The translations under genes and the position numbers were made by a program. The notes under the pieces are model-generated. The model was not told the origin of the DNA. It saw only the letters and a program-made list of their open reading frames with translations, and made no database searches. A stretch of DNA of 64,000 nucleotides. It comes from CALDTK01 sp045110575. Its GTDB lineage: Bacteria > Bacteroidota > Bacteroidia > Chitinophagales > Saprospiraceae. The stretch spans positions 184,579 through 248,578 of the forward strand of contig JBGCGF010000003.1 of NCBI GenBank assembly GCA_045110575.1. Direction: 5' to 3'. Position 1 is the first letter of the stretch. Every line of letters begins with the position of its first letter. This document shows positions 9,667 to 18,537 of this stretch, one piece after another.

Positions 9667-12309
9667 TTAGGATTTTAGGCCCTTTTGCCACTCGATCAAT
9701 AAGAGCATTGCTTCAACTGGTGTAAGGCGCTCGACATCAATCTCCTCAAGTGCGGCGCGCAGATGCGCAGCTTTGGGATCACCCGCTTCGAAGATGTTCA
9801 TTTGCATCGGCCTTGTGATCGTAGAGGTAGATACAGAAGGACTAGAGACATCTTCACCTTCAGTGCCAATGCCTTGTTCCATGCGCTGCTGCTCGAGCTG
9901 CTTAAGGATTTCACCAGCTCGTTCCACGATTGCGTTTGGCATTCCTGCCATGCGAGCAACGTGAATACCGAAACTGTGTCGTGAACCGCCCTCTACCAGC
10001 TTGCGCAGGAAGATCACGCGGTCACCCGCCTCTTGGGTGGCAACGTGCATGTTTAGGATGCGAGGGAGTCGCTTAGCAAGTGCGTTGAGTTCGTGGTAGT
10101 GCGTTGCGAAAAGTGTCTTCGGGCGAGCATCACCGTGCTCGTGTAAGTACTCAGCAATACTCCATGCGATACTGACACCGTCAAAGGTGGATGTTCCTCG
10201 ACCAATCTCATCGAGCAATACAAGACTTCTTGGAGAGACATTATTCATAATGCTCGCCGTCTCGTTCATTTCTACCATGAAGGTCGACTCACCACTTGAA
10301 ATGTTATCGCTCGCGCCAACTCTGGTGAACACCTTGTCGACGAGGCCAATTTCAGCAGACTCGGCAGCGACAAAGCAGCCCATTTGCGCCATGATTACAG
10401 ACAAGGCCGTTTGTCTAAGAATGGCAGATTTACCAGACATGTTAGGCCCCGTAATCATCAGGATTTGATTCGTTTCCGGATCAAGTGAAATGTCATTCGG
10501 AACGTAATTTTCGCCAGGAGGCATCAACGCTTCGATGACGGGGTGCCTGCTTTGTTTTAGCGAAAGCTCAGTACCCTCATGTAAGGAAGGGCGAACCCAC
10601 GACTGACGTTTTGCTAGGTTCGCAAATCCCCAAAGGCAGTCCAATTGTGCAACAGCTTTCGCCGTAGCTTGAATTCTACTTACGTAGGGTAGTGCGTCGG
10701 CAACCAGCTTGTGGAACAGCTCTTCTTCTCGCAATTGAATCTTCTCGCCTGCGCCAAGGATGCGTTCCTCTAATTGCTTGAGCTCCTCTGAAATATAACG
10801 CTCAGCATTTGCCAAGGTCTGCTTGCGCGTCCAATGGTCTGGTATTAAACCTAGGTTCTTGTACTTATTGGTGACTTCCAAGAAGTAACCAAATACGTTG
10901 TTGAATCCAACTTTCAAGGAAGTGATTCCTGTCGCTTCTGCCTCCCTTGTTCTAAGGTCATTTAAAAGGACTTGGGCATTGCTGACATCGTCACGCCATC
11001 CATCTAATTCAGCATTTACGCCACTAGCAATGACAGCACCTTTAGAGAGTAGGACAGGGACTTCTTCCTGCAAACTGTGGTCAACTAATGCTACGAAGTT
11101 TGGGCAATCGTCCAATCCGGCAGACATGGAAGCGAGTGCGTCGTTGGCAGAGGCCTGTAGTTTTTGCGAAAGCGGAACAACGGCAGAAAGCGCGCGGTGC
11201 AATTGACGCATCTCTCGTGGATTAACACGTTGCGTTGCCACTTTACTTACGAGTCGTTCGAGGTCGCCGATTACGCGTAAATCTTGCAACAGGTCTTCGG
11301 TGAGATCAATCTTTTGGTGAAGTGCTTCCACCACCTCATGGCGAGTCGTAATGGCTGCCATGTCGGTCAATGGCATCACTACCCAACGTCGCAGAAGTCT
11401 TGCGCCCATGGGTGTCGCGGTACCGTCAAGAACATCAACCAAAGAGATGCCACCTTGGTGAGAAGGTTCAATAAGCTCTAAGTTTCTTACGGTGAATCGA
11501 TCTAGCCACACGTGGTGATCAGGAAGGATTCTTCGGATGCTATCTAGGTGACTTAGACGGGTGTTTTGTGTCTGTGCCAGATAGTGCAGAATGGCGCCAG
11601 CAGCTCCTTGTTGTAATGGGGAATCTTCAATGCCAAAGCCTTTCAGATTCTTTACGGAGAAGTGCTCGATGAGCTTACCCCGTCCGTAGGCGTCTTCAAA
11701 TATCCAGTCCTCTAAGGGGTAGGCATAATAGCTGTCGCCATAGGTCGCAGTCCATTCTTTTTTGTGGCCTTTCGGCAAAACCACCTCTGAGGGAGAAAAT
11801 CCCTGAAGCAGCTTGTCGAGATAGGATTTCGAACCTTCGGCGACAAAGAACTCACCTGTCGAAATGTCGACGAAGGAGATTCCGAATTGTCCCAATCGGT
11901 TTGGCGCTATCGCTGCAAGGAAGTTGTTCTTCTTGTGCTCAAGTAGGTTGTCCCCTTGTGCAACTCCTGGCGTAACCAATTCAGTGACACCACGACGCAC
12001 GATCTTCCTTTCTTTAGAAGGCTTTTCGAGCTGCTCGCAAACGGCAACCCTGAAACCAGCGCGAACCAACTTCGGCAGGTAAACTTCTAAGGAGTGATAC
12101 GGAAATCCAGCAAGCGCAACATCGCTTCCACCGTTGTTGCGACTCGTCAGTGTGATACCTAAAACCCCAGCTGAGCGCTCGGCATCTTCGCCAAATACTT
12201 CGTAAAAGTCACCCACACGAAAGAGTAGCACTGCATCTGGGTGCTGCGCCTTCATCTCTCCATACTGCTTCATCAAGGGGGTCACCTTGCCTTTTTTTCC
12301 TCCAGCCAT
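9667..12309 (-). CDS. mutS: DNA mismatch repair protein MutS
   Basis: An 880-residue protein with the full MutS order: mismatch-binding domain (LLFRVGDFYEVFGEDA, where F-Y-E is the wedge that stacks on the mispair), connector, lever/clamp (NVFGYFLEVTNKYK), and ATPase with Walker A GPNMSGKSAILRQTAL (about residue 617), DEIGRGTSTFDG and TLFATHYHEL. It binds base mismatches as a dimer and recruits MutL. ATG 12309 (MAGGKKGKVTPLMKQY) is preferred over a TTG at 12360 because it matches the usual start. The divergent M28 gene begins 72 bases away, so promoters of both lie in that short gap. Confidence 0.97.
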   Translation of the reverse strand: MAGGKKGKVTPLMKQYGEMKAQHPDAVLLFRVGDFYEVFGEDAERSAGVLGITLTSRNNGGSDVALAGFPYHSLEVYLPKLVRAGFRVAVCEQLEKPSKERKIVRRGVTELVTPGVAQGDNLLEHKKNNFLAAIAPNRLGQFGISFVDISTGEFFVAEGSKSYLDKLLQGFSPSEVVLPKGHKKEWTATYGDSYYAYPLEDWIFEDAYGRGKLIEHFSVKNLKGFGIEDSPLQQGAAGAILHYLAQTQNTRLSHLDSIRRILPDHHVWLDRFTVRNLELIEPSHQGGISLVDVLDGTATPMGARLLRRWVVMPLTDMAAITTRHEVVEALHQKIDLTEDLLQDLRVIGDLERLVSKVATQRVNPREMRQLHRALSAVVPLSQKLQASANDALASMSAGLDDCPNFVALVDHSLQEEVPVLLSKGAVIASGVNAELDGWRDDVSNAQVLLNDLRTREAEATGITSLKVGFNNVFGYFLEVTNKYKNLGLIPDHWTRKQTLANAERYISEELKQLEERILGAGEKIQLREEELFHKLVADALPYVSRIQATAKAVAQLDCLWGFANLAKRQSWVRPSLHEGTELSLKQSRHPVIEALMPPGENYVPNDISLDPETNQILMITGPNMSGKSAILRQTALSVIMAQMGCFVAAESAEIGLVDKVFTRVGASDNISSGESTFMVEMNETASIMNNVSPRSLVLLDEIGRGTSTFDGVSIAWSIAEYLHEHGDARPKTLFATHYHELNALAKRLPRILNMHVATQEAGDRVIFLRKLVEGGSRHSFGIHVARMAGMPNAIVERAGEILKQLEQQRMEQGIGTEGEDVSSPSVSTSTITRPMQMNIFEAGDPKAAHLRAALEEIDVERLTPVEAMLLLIEWQKGLKS

Positions 12310-12381
12310 ACGAGGGCCAAGGTATGTCTTTGCACTTCCTTGATTAGCTTTGGATTTCAACCAAAATCTGCTAACAAGCTG

Positions 12382-13887
12382 ATGCGTCTACTTACCATAC
12401 TTAGTCTTACTCTAATACTTGCCTGCACTTCTACCAAAGAAGTAAAACAAACGAGTGTTACTCCAACGGTTACAGCTCTTATGCCGACTTCGGTCACCGT
12501 CGATCAGGCTTTGGTGGTGAAAGACATTCGATATCTAGCAAGTGATGAACTGGGAGGACGTGGCACTGGTTCGGAAGGAATTGCAATGGCTGCAGCCTAC
12601 ATCTCGCAGGTTTTGGCGGAAGCTAAAGTCTCGCATGTCCCCGGAGAGAATCGATACAAACAAGCGGTACCGTTAGTAGAAATTGCTGCACCAGTCTCTG
12701 CTACGTTGGAAGTAGCAGATAAGTCGTTCGTTCTTAGAGAGGACTTGCTGGTGCTCGATCAGGTCGCATTCGATGCCTCAGCGAGTTTACGCTTCATTGG
12801 ACAAGAGGGAGTTGATGCGATTTCTCAAATGGACCTCAAAGGAGCCATTGTGGTAACCATGGCTGGTAGCGAAAGCGAAGCCGACCCTAGAGCTTTTTAT
12901 CAGTTGGCCATGCAAAAGCAAAAAGCTGTGCAGCAAGCTGGTGGCGTTGCGCTGATAGAATTGTACCGATCTCCTCGTGCTCCATTTAGTCAAGTGTACC
13001 GATTTTTTGGAGCAGGCGGATTGAAGATTGATGCAAAAGATACAGGTCGAATTCCTTTACTATGGCTCAATGATCCAAAAGGAAACAACCTTCAAGTCAT
13101 GGATGAATCTGCAGGGACGGCGATTAAGCTTTCGCTAAAACCTGGGACGCGCACTCCTGTTGCGGCAGACAACTTGGTTGGGTACATCGAAGGAACAGAC
13201 CCTAGCCTTAAAAACGAAGTCGTTGTTGTTAGTGCACACTATGATCACTTGGGGATTGACGGATCGAGAGGTGGCTCTGATTCAATATTTAACGGAGCGC
13301 GCGACAATGCGCTTGGAGTAGCAGCACTGCTCGGAGTTTCTCGACACTTTGGATCTCATCCTGGAAAACGCCCGATGATAATCCTTGCTGTCACGGCAGA
13401 AGAGAGAGGTTTGCTTGGAAGTGAATACTTCGCACAACAACCATCGCTTCCGTTAAAGCAGGTTGTTTTTAACCTCAATTTTGATGGTGCGGGTTATGAC
13501 GATACTTCTTCTGTCACGATCAACGGATACGGTCGAACAACGATCCAGAAAGATTTAGATGAAGCGATAGCGAAGAGTGGAGTCAGACCAAATCCTGATC
13601 CTGTACCAGAAATGGGCTTGTATCAATACTCAGACAATTGGTCTTTTGCAAAGCGTGGTGTACCCGCATTAAATCTAGCACCGGGCTTTACGGGGTTCTC
13701 TCCAGAACTCATGAATTACTACCACCAGGCTGGTGATCATGCTGATGATTTAGACTTTGCATACGTAACCCGATATGTAAAAGCAGCCGTTGCTGCCGCT
13801 GGAGCTGTAGTTAATGCCACAGAGAGGCCGACGTGGGTAGAGGGTGATGAGTTGGTGCCTACAGGCAAATCACTTTACGGCAAATAG
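12382..13887 (+). CDS. M28 family zinc aminopeptidase, lipoprotein
   Basis: A 501-residue protein. It begins with a lipoprotein signal (MRLLTILSLTLILACTS, Cys at the lipobox), so it is anchored in an envelope membrane. A PA-like insert (about residues 110-250) precedes the M28 catalytic core with the zinc/catalytic motifs SAHYDHLG, NGARDNALGVAALL, TAEERGLLGSEYF (E-E pair), FNLNFDGAGYD and, near the end, YYHQAGDHADDLDF. The family removes N-terminal residues from peptides. The frame is open from 12241, inside mutS on the other strand, but the lipoprotein start at 12382 is clear. The 200 bases after the stop are gene-free. Confidence 0.93.
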   Translation: MRLLTILSLTLILACTSTKEVKQTSVTPTVTALMPTSVTVDQALVVKDIRYLASDELGGRGTGSEGIAMAAAYISQVLAEAKVSHVPGENRYKQAVPLVEIAAPVSATLEVADKSFVLREDLLVLDQVAFDASASLRFIGQEGVDAISQMDLKGAIVVTMAGSESEADPRAFYQLAMQKQKAVQQAGGVALIELYRSPRAPFSQVYRFFGAGGLKIDAKDTGRIPLLWLNDPKGNNLQVMDESAGTAIKLSLKPGTRTPVAADNLVGYIEGTDPSLKNEVVVVSAHYDHLGIDGSRGGSDSIFNGARDNALGVAALLGVSRHFGSHPGKRPMIILAVTAEERGLLGSEYFAQQPSLPLKQVVFNLNFDGAGYDDTSSVTINGYGRTTIQKDLDEAIAKSGVRPNPDPVPEMGLYQYSDNWSFAKRGVPALNLAPGFTGFSPELMNYYHQAGDHADDLDFAYVTRYVKAAVAAAGAVVNATERPTWVEGDELVPTGKSLYGK

Positions 13888-14078
13888 TTGAAAATTTAGG
13901 CCCACTCCTACCTTGTAAAGCTGTTCGTAGAGATTTGACGGCTTCGATCCGTTTATAGTTTTGTTTGATTGTTGAATTGATTGTGTTTGTTCTGATGAGC
14001 ACAGTCGTTTATTTGTCACAAATAGATCTATCCACAGCTGTTTACAAGGGGCTGGTATGCTCGTAGAATCCTTTGGTG

Positions 14079-14086
14079 TACATTTG
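14079..14086 (+). promoter_or_regulatory. -7 box (TACATTTG) ahead of the glnA leader peptide
   Basis: TACATTTG matches the Bacteroidota TAnnTTTG box exactly and ends 4 bases before the leader ATG. No good -33 TTG is seen at the right distance (CTGG at 14052-14055 is the nearest), so strength is uncertain. Confidence 0.5.
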
Positions 14087-14090
14087 CGCT

Positions 14091-14156
14091 ATGATTTTGA
14101 ATACTTCAGCATGGTGGGCGTTCCGCTTTACCTTAGAAAGTAATTTACCAATCTAA
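14091..14156 (+). CDS. Candidate leader peptide with tandem Trp codons upstream of glnA
   Basis: A 21-codon ORF, ATG 14091 to TAA 14154-14156, starting MILNTSAWWAFRF. It has two adjacent TGG codons (14112-14117) and two nearby Phe codons, and starts 4 bases after a TACATTTG box. A strong terminator hairpin begins 12 bases after its stop, and glnA starts 30 bases after that. This is the order of a transcription-attenuation leader (short ORF, hairpin terminator, biosynthetic gene). Against it: I could not draw a convincing anti-terminator, and an ORF of this size can arise by chance. A leader that senses Trp ahead of glutamine synthetase would be unusual. Confidence 0.5.
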   Translation: MILNTSAWWAFRFTLESNLPI

Positions 14157-14167
14157 TTGACCAGTTC

Positions 14168-14210
14168 AAACGGCTGGGGTGCCGGTGTGCGCCCCAGCCG
14201 TTTTTCTTTT
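14168..14210 (+). terminator. Strong terminator/attenuator hairpin just upstream of glnA
   Basis: AAACGGCTGGGG (14168-14179) pairs perfectly with CCCCAGCCGTTT (14192-14203), loop of 12, followed by TTTTTCTTTT. Its position between the leader ORF and glnA suggests an attenuator. The alternative is that it ends the M28 transcript, whose stop lies 280 bases upstream. Confidence 0.85.
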
Positions 14211-14239
14211 CCCTAACACACCACTACACTTCTCGCACT

Positions 14240-15274
14240 ATGTCAAAGACAAAACTTGAGTATATCTGGCTCGACGGATCAGAGAAAATGCAAGGCCTTC
14301 GCAGCAAAACCAAACTGATGACTGACTTCAGCGGTGCGCTTGAAGATTGTCCTGTTTGGAGTTTTGACGGTTCATCTACTGGTCAAGCAGTTGGTGGGAA
14401 TTCAGATTGTTTATTGAAGCCTGTCTTCATCTGCCCTGACCCACAGCGTATCAATGCTTTTCTTGTAATGACTGAGGTTCTTACAGCGGAAGGAGAAGCA
14501 CACTCGACTAACGGTCGCGCGACGATAGATGACGATGACAACGATTTCTGGTTCGGTTTCGAGCAGGAGTATTTCCTCTGGGACTACGAAACTAACAAGC
14601 CACTTGGCTTCCCTGTTGACGGCGATCCTGCTCCACAAGGACCATACTACTGTGGTGTAGGTGGTAAGCATGCATTTGGTCGTGAGCTCGTTGAAGAGCA
14701 CATGGACGCTTGTATCGAAGCAGGTCTAAATATTGAAGGTATCAATGCAGAGGTTGCCCCAGGTCAATGGGAATTCCAAGTATTTGCCAAAGGAGCACGT
14801 TCTGCAGGTGACCAGATTCACGTTGCACGTTACATGCTCGAGCGCACAGCAGAAAGCTACGGTCTTGGCATCGAGTACCACCCTAAGCCTGTCGATGGTG
14901 ACTGGAACGGATCTGGTATGCACGCAAACTTCTCAAACAGCTTGCTGCGTAACAGTGGAAAGCAGGAAGATTACAACTTCGTCTGTGAAGCCTTCGCGCC
15001 AGTCGTGAAGGAGCACATGGATGTATACGGTTACGACAACCACCTACGTCTTACAGGAGATCACGAAACGCAATCGATTCACGAGTTTAGCTACGGCATC
15101 TCTGATCGTGGAGCTTCAATCCGCATTCCAATTGCAACCGTTGAGGCTGGCTGGAAAGGTTGGTTGGAAGATCGTCGTCCAAACAGTGCTGCAGATCCAT
15201 ACAAAGTGGCTGCTCGCATTATCAAGACTGTTAAAGAAGCTTCTGTTGCCGTCTTGGACGCAACGCACGCTTAA
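14240..15274 (+). CDS. glnA: Glutamine synthetase, class II (eukaryote-like)
   Basis: A 344-residue protein, the usual length of compact GSII and far shorter than GSI (about 470) or GSIII (about 730). It has the GSII N-terminal LEYIWLDGSEKMQGLRSKTK, the beta-grasp WSFDGSSTGQA, metal-binding FGFEQEYF, AEVAPGQWEFQV, ATP-binding NGSGMHANFS, the LTGDHETQSIHEFSYGISDRGASIRIP catalytic loop, and the closing EDRRPNSAADPY. It makes glutamine from glutamate, ammonia and ATP. Transcription probably reads through, or is controlled by, the hairpin 30 bases upstream. No adenylylation site is expected in this class. Confidence 0.97.
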   Translation: MSKTKLEYIWLDGSEKMQGLRSKTKLMTDFSGALEDCPVWSFDGSSTGQAVGGNSDCLLKPVFICPDPQRINAFLVMTEVLTAEGEAHSTNGRATIDDDDNDFWFGFEQEYFLWDYETNKPLGFPVDGDPAPQGPYYCGVGGKHAFGRELVEEHMDACIEAGLNIEGINAEVAPGQWEFQVFAKGARSAGDQIHVARYMLERTAESYGLGIEYHPKPVDGDWNGSGMHANFSNSLLRNSGKQEDYNFVCEAFAPVVKEHMDVYGYDNHLRLTGDHETQSIHEFSYGISDRGASIRIPIATVEAGWKGWLEDRRPNSAADPYKVAARIIKTVKEASVAVLDATHA

Positions 15275-15309
15275 TAACATTTAGCTGACCTAGTCTCGTC
15301 AGTCTCTTT

Positions 15310-15341
15310 GCCCATCGGACCACGTGTTCGGTGGGCTTTTT
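15310..15341 (+). terminator. Intrinsic terminator of glnA
   Basis: GCCCATCGGA (15310-15319) pairs with TGTTCGGTGGGC ending at 15336 (one G-U pair), followed by TTTTTG. It lies 35 bases after the glnA stop. Confidence 0.82.
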
Positions 15342-15390
15342 GTTTTTAATGGCGCTTGGGTTCACGTAATGTTTGGAAGAAGAATCAGAT

Positions 15391-15419
15391 TTGCCTTGTC
15401 TACTCGTCTTGTAAATTAG
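15391..15419 (+). promoter_or_regulatory. Promoter of the sirtuin gene
   Basis: TTG (15391-15393), an 18-base spacer and TAAATTAG (15412-15419), close to the -33/-7 pattern. The -7 box ends 5 bases before ATG 15425. Confidence 0.5.
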
Positions 15420-15424
15420 CGTCT

Positions 15425-16108
15425 ATGATCACCATTCTTTCCGGTGCGGGCATGTCCGCCGAATCAGGTATACGCACCTTTAGAGACAACAACGGGCTTT
15501 GGGAAGATCACGATGTTATGGACGTAGCCAGTCCGCAAGGTTGGGCCAAGGATTCCGTATTGGTAAATCGCTTTTACAATGCACGTCGTGCTCAACTAAA
15601 AGAAGTGAAACCGAATGCTGGTCACCTAGCGCTTGCAAGGCTTGAAGCATCGATGCCTACCCACATCATTACGCAAAACGTCGATGACCTTCACGAGCGA
15701 GCAGGTAGTAAGAACGTGCTGCATCTACACGGTGAACTTCGCAAGGTGCGTTCGTGTGGCAACCCGAAGCACGTAGTCGAGTGGGGTGGTGATCTAACCG
15801 ATCAGGACCGTTGTCCGGACGGTCATCCGATGCGTCCGCATATAGTCTGGTTTGGCGAAGAAGTTCCTGCGTTGGAGGCGGCTATTCCGCTCGTCGCAGC
15901 TTCTGATGTAGTCATTGTGGTAGGTACGAGCATGCAGGTTTATCCAGCAGCTAGTCTCGTTGGTTTTGCTCCAGATTCGGCTCAAGTTTTTTACGTAGAT
16001 CCACACCCCAGTATCAATCATGAGTTAAGCTTACGCCAAAACCTCCGTGTCATTGAGGATACTGCGGCGAATGCGTTGCCGAGCTTGGTTGAGCAGCTAA
16101 TACGATAG
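15425..16108 (+). CDS. cobB: NAD-dependent protein deacylase (class III sirtuin, CobB-like)
   Basis: A 227-residue protein with the sirtuin motifs ILSGAGMSAESGIRTFR (NAD binding), TQNVDDLHERAG, catalytic His in HLHGEL, MRPHIVWFGE and VVGTSMQVYPAASLV. The Y-x-x-R pair in FYNARRAQ is the SIRT5-type signature that favours succinyl/malonyl-lysine over acetyl-lysine. Only two of the usual four zinc cysteines remain (RSCG and DRCP), as seen in other Bacteroidota CobB proteins as far as I recall. ATG 15425 is chosen over an upstream in-frame codon at 15356, because the protein family begins M-I-T-I-L-S-G-A-G. A 32-bp repeat starts at the last base of the stop codon. Confidence 0.93.
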   Translation: MITILSGAGMSAESGIRTFRDNNGLWEDHDVMDVASPQGWAKDSVLVNRFYNARRAQLKEVKPNAGHLALARLEASMPTHIITQNVDDLHERAGSKNVLHLHGELRKVRSCGNPKHVVEWGGDLTDQDRCPDGHPMRPHIVWFGEEVPALEAAIPLVAASDVVIVVGTSMQVYPAASLVGFAPDSAQVFYVDPHPSINHELSLRQNLRVIEDTAANALPSLVEQLIR

Positions 16109-16190
16109 CCTGCGGCGCTGCCTTAGGTGCTGTTGTTTAGCCTGCGGCGCTGCCTTAGGTGATGTTGATTGGCCCTATGGCGCTTCGCTA
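16108..16190 (+). repeat. Tandem ~32-bp repeat array A (three units)
   Basis: GCCTGCGGCGCTGCCTTAGG starts at 16108 and again at 16140; a decayed third unit (GCCCTATGGCGCTTCGCT) starts at 16172. The period is exactly 32 bases. The same unit recurs in the array at 31937-32077. No spacers separate the units. The remaining bases to the methyltransferase gene (16191-16372) show nothing I recognise. Confidence 0.85.
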
Positions 16191-16372
16191 TAAAGGCCCA
16201 GCGCACCACATGTGCATCCTGAACTTTGCGGTCTTTGCCCCTTTGCGTAGTGGCGCAGCCACCTTTGCGAGAAACAGCGTCAAGACATTCAGCGTCAAAA
16301 CACTCATCCACAAACTATCAAGAAGTCTAACCTCTGCGAGAACCAAGCGATCTCAAAAGTCGTTGCTAGCTT

Positions 16373-16984
16373 ATGGAATTGAACGCTAGCTACTGGCAAG
16401 AACGATGGTTGAACCAGAAGACAGGATGGGACATTGGACATGCTAATCATGGACTTGTGAATGAGGTCAAAAAGCGATTTCCAACTTCAACAAAGATCTT
16501 GATTCCTGGCGCAGGTCGCGGCCATGAAGCGGAGGCACTCTGGAGTGCGGGTTACCTCAATACGTATGTGTGCGATTGGGCGCCTGAAGCATTTGATTAT
16601 TTGAGAGCATCAGAGGTTTTGGCGAAAGTAATACCTGACATAGAGGAGGCCAAGTCAAGACTTATCGTCTCCGATTTCTTCGAGCTGACCGACTCGTACG
16701 ACCTGATTTTAGAGCAAACATTCTTTTGTGCGATCGATCCTAGCATGCGTGAGAAGTATGTACAGCAGGCTGCGTATCTATTAAAACCGGTAGGAAAATG
16801 GATGGGGATACTATTTGACTGTCATTTTCCAACAGAAGGACCTCCTTTTGGAGGGGATAAGCAAGACTATATCAGCTTGTTTTCAGAGTCGTTCGAGATA
16901 GAGCACCTAGATCGTTTTAAGGACTCCATTACACCTAGACAAAATAAAGAGTTACTGGGGTTAATGTATTGCAAATCAATGTGA
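16373..16984 (+). CDS. TPMT-family SAM-dependent methyltransferase
   Basis: A 203-residue protein matching the thiopurine methyltransferase family from end to end: SYWQERWLNQKTGWDIG at the start, SAM-binding ILIPGAGRGHEAEALWSAGY, LILEQTFFCAIDPSMR in the middle and GPPFGG near residue 160. The family methylates sulfur, selenium or halide-like small substrates; the natural bacterial substrate here is unknown. It stands alone after the repeat array. One near copy of the dispersed 15-mer (16615-16629, one mismatch) lies in the gene and encodes EVLAKV. Confidence 0.9.
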   Translation: MELNASYWQERWLNQKTGWDIGHANHGLVNEVKKRFPTSTKILIPGAGRGHEAEALWSAGYLNTYVCDWAPEAFDYLRASEVLAKVIPDIEEAKSRLIVSDFFELTDSYDLILEQTFFCAIDPSMREKYVQQAAYLLKPVGKWMGILFDCHFPTEGPPFGGDKQDYISLFSESFEIEHLDRFKDSITPRQNKELLGLMYCKSM

Positions 16985-17146
16985 TGTGTTATTCGTCAAT
17001 TTGTAATCCAGTTTTAGGCACGAAGCTGGTATTATCATAGTTGTCTTTGTGAATTGGAGAGCGATTTGGCCTTTCAATCTACGAGCGACTAGTTTGTCCA
17101 AATAACATTTGGCGAAACTATCACCTTGACTTGACGTAACTCGTTC

Positions 17147-17174
17147 TTGGTGTCGTTTGAACAAGCTACATTTG
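17147..17174 (+). promoter_or_regulatory. Promoter of the M23 peptidase gene
   Basis: TTG (17147-17149), a 17-base spacer and TACATTTG (17167-17174), leaving about 30 bases of leader before GTG 17213. Confidence 0.6.
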
Positions 17175-17212
17175 GCAGCTGGACTGTTTGGAAGAGCTAG
17201 GAAATAAGCAAC

Positions 17213-18505
17213 GTGAGAAATAACAAAATAACCGCAGCTGTTCGTACAGCCGCATTAGCAATACTTGCTGTCACTGGAGCTTTCATGCTTCAGTCTGGAA
17301 CTGCAGAAACGGAAAGCCTCAGTGCTTTTCCTTTGACTGTTCCTACGTACAAATTTGGATTAGAGCAAGAGCGCTACCAAAGCATTGAAACGCTTTCCAT
17401 TAAACGTGGAACGACGCTTTCTGAGCTTCTTCAGGGGTTCGATGCCGATCCAGACGTTACCGCCAACTTGCAAGCCAGCGCATTGCGTTCTCTGGATGCA
17501 ACACGACTGGTAGCTGAGCGACCATACACGCTTTTTACCCGCGCTGGCGAAACGGTACCAGACTACGTTGTTTACGAACCTAACGGCTACGAGCAATTAG
17601 TTTTTGACTTCACTTCAGGCAGCAGCTATGTGCGTGCAGAAGAGGTAACGACTCAGCTTCTTCACGGAACGGGCATCGTTGAAAGCAACCTTTGGAACTC
17701 AGTTACTGATCAAGGACATAGCGCAAAGCTCGCCCTTGGTGTTCAGCGCGCCATTGAGAGCGCAATTAGTCTCCGAAGCTTAAGCAAGGGTGATGATTTC
17801 GAAATGGTCTATGAGCGTAAGCTTGTGGCTGGGCAAGACAAGGGCGTAGGTCGCGTTAAGGCGGTTCGCCTGCGTCATAACAAGCGAGATGTCATTGCAA
17901 TCCATTTTGAGCGTCCTGAGGACGGAATCAATGGCTACTACAACCTTGCCGGAGAAAACATGAGTTCAGGTTTCCTTTTGAGTCCTGTTCCTGGTGCACG
18001 TATCAGCTCTGCATACAACCTTCGCCGCTTTCACCCTGTACTCAAGCGTCGCAAGCCGCACTACGGTACCGATTACGCTGCTCCCCGCGGAACACCAATC
18101 GTTTCTGTTACTGATGGTAAAGTGGTTCAAGTGTCTCGCACACGTGGCAACGGTAAGTTCGTGAAGATTAAGCACGACGACACCTACACAACACAGTATC
18201 TACACATGAGCCGTCACGTAAAGGGCATGCGTCCAGGTGACTGGGTAACTCAAGGTCAGACGATCGGCTATGTAGGTAGCACCGGTTTGGCAACAGGTCC
18301 TCACGTATGCTTTCGATTCTGGAAGAATGGAAAGCAGGTTAATCACCTAAATCAAGAGCTTCCAATGGGTAAGCCACTTCCTGAGCATTTAATCGAAGAG
18401 TACTTCGCAGAGCGTAATACGATGCTAGAGCTGCTCGACTACGATTACGATGCTGTTCTTGACGGAAAAGCAACGAAGTCAGAAGTTGATGGTGACAAGG
18501 CGTAA
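17213..18505 (+). CDS. M23 family metallopeptidase (LytM-like)
   Basis: A 430-residue protein from a GTG start. The N-terminus is a signal peptide or membrane anchor (AALAILAVTGAFMLQSG), followed by an M23 N-terminal/OapA-like region (about 35-230) and the peptidase domain (RISSAYNLRRFHPVLKRRKPHYGTDYAAPRGTP). Zinc ligands H-x(3)-D are at HYGTD (about residue 281); the second motif reads GPHVCFRFW, so the expected second His of H-x-H is Cys. I recall this H-x-C form in many Bacteroidota homologs. The role is probably cutting or organising peptidoglycan cross-links. Its last 50 codons are duplicated at 20260-20415. Confidence 0.92.
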   Translation: MRNNKITAAVRTAALAILAVTGAFMLQSGTAETESLSAFPLTVPTYKFGLEQERYQSIETLSIKRGTTLSELLQGFDADPDVTANLQASALRSLDATRLVAERPYTLFTRAGETVPDYVVYEPNGYEQLVFDFTSGSSYVRAEEVTTQLLHGTGIVESNLWNSVTDQGHSAKLALGVQRAIESAISLRSLSKGDDFEMVYERKLVAGQDKGVGRVKAVRLRHNKRDVIAIHFERPEDGINGYYNLAGENMSSGFLLSPVPGARISSAYNLRRFHPVLKRRKPHYGTDYAAPRGTPIVSVTDGKVVQVSRTRGNGKFVKIKHDDTYTTQYLHMSRHVKGMRPGDWVTQGQTIGYVGSTGLATGPHVCFRFWKNGKQVNHLNQELPMGKPLPEHLIEEYFAERNTMLELLDYDYDAVLDGKATKSEVDGDKA

Positions 18506-18537
18506 GTAAGCCTCCGTTTCGCTCTAAACTATCAAAG

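Noticed and set aside
9763..12082. Several plus-strand ORFs across mutS
   Set aside because: All lie inside a secure mutS frame.
12241..12381. Earlier start for the M28 peptidase
   Set aside because: It would overlap mutS on the other strand and hide the lipoprotein signal that starts at 12382.
16108..16190. Possible CRISPR array
   Set aside because: Units are joined directly with no spacers, and no cas gene is nearby; same for 31937-32077.
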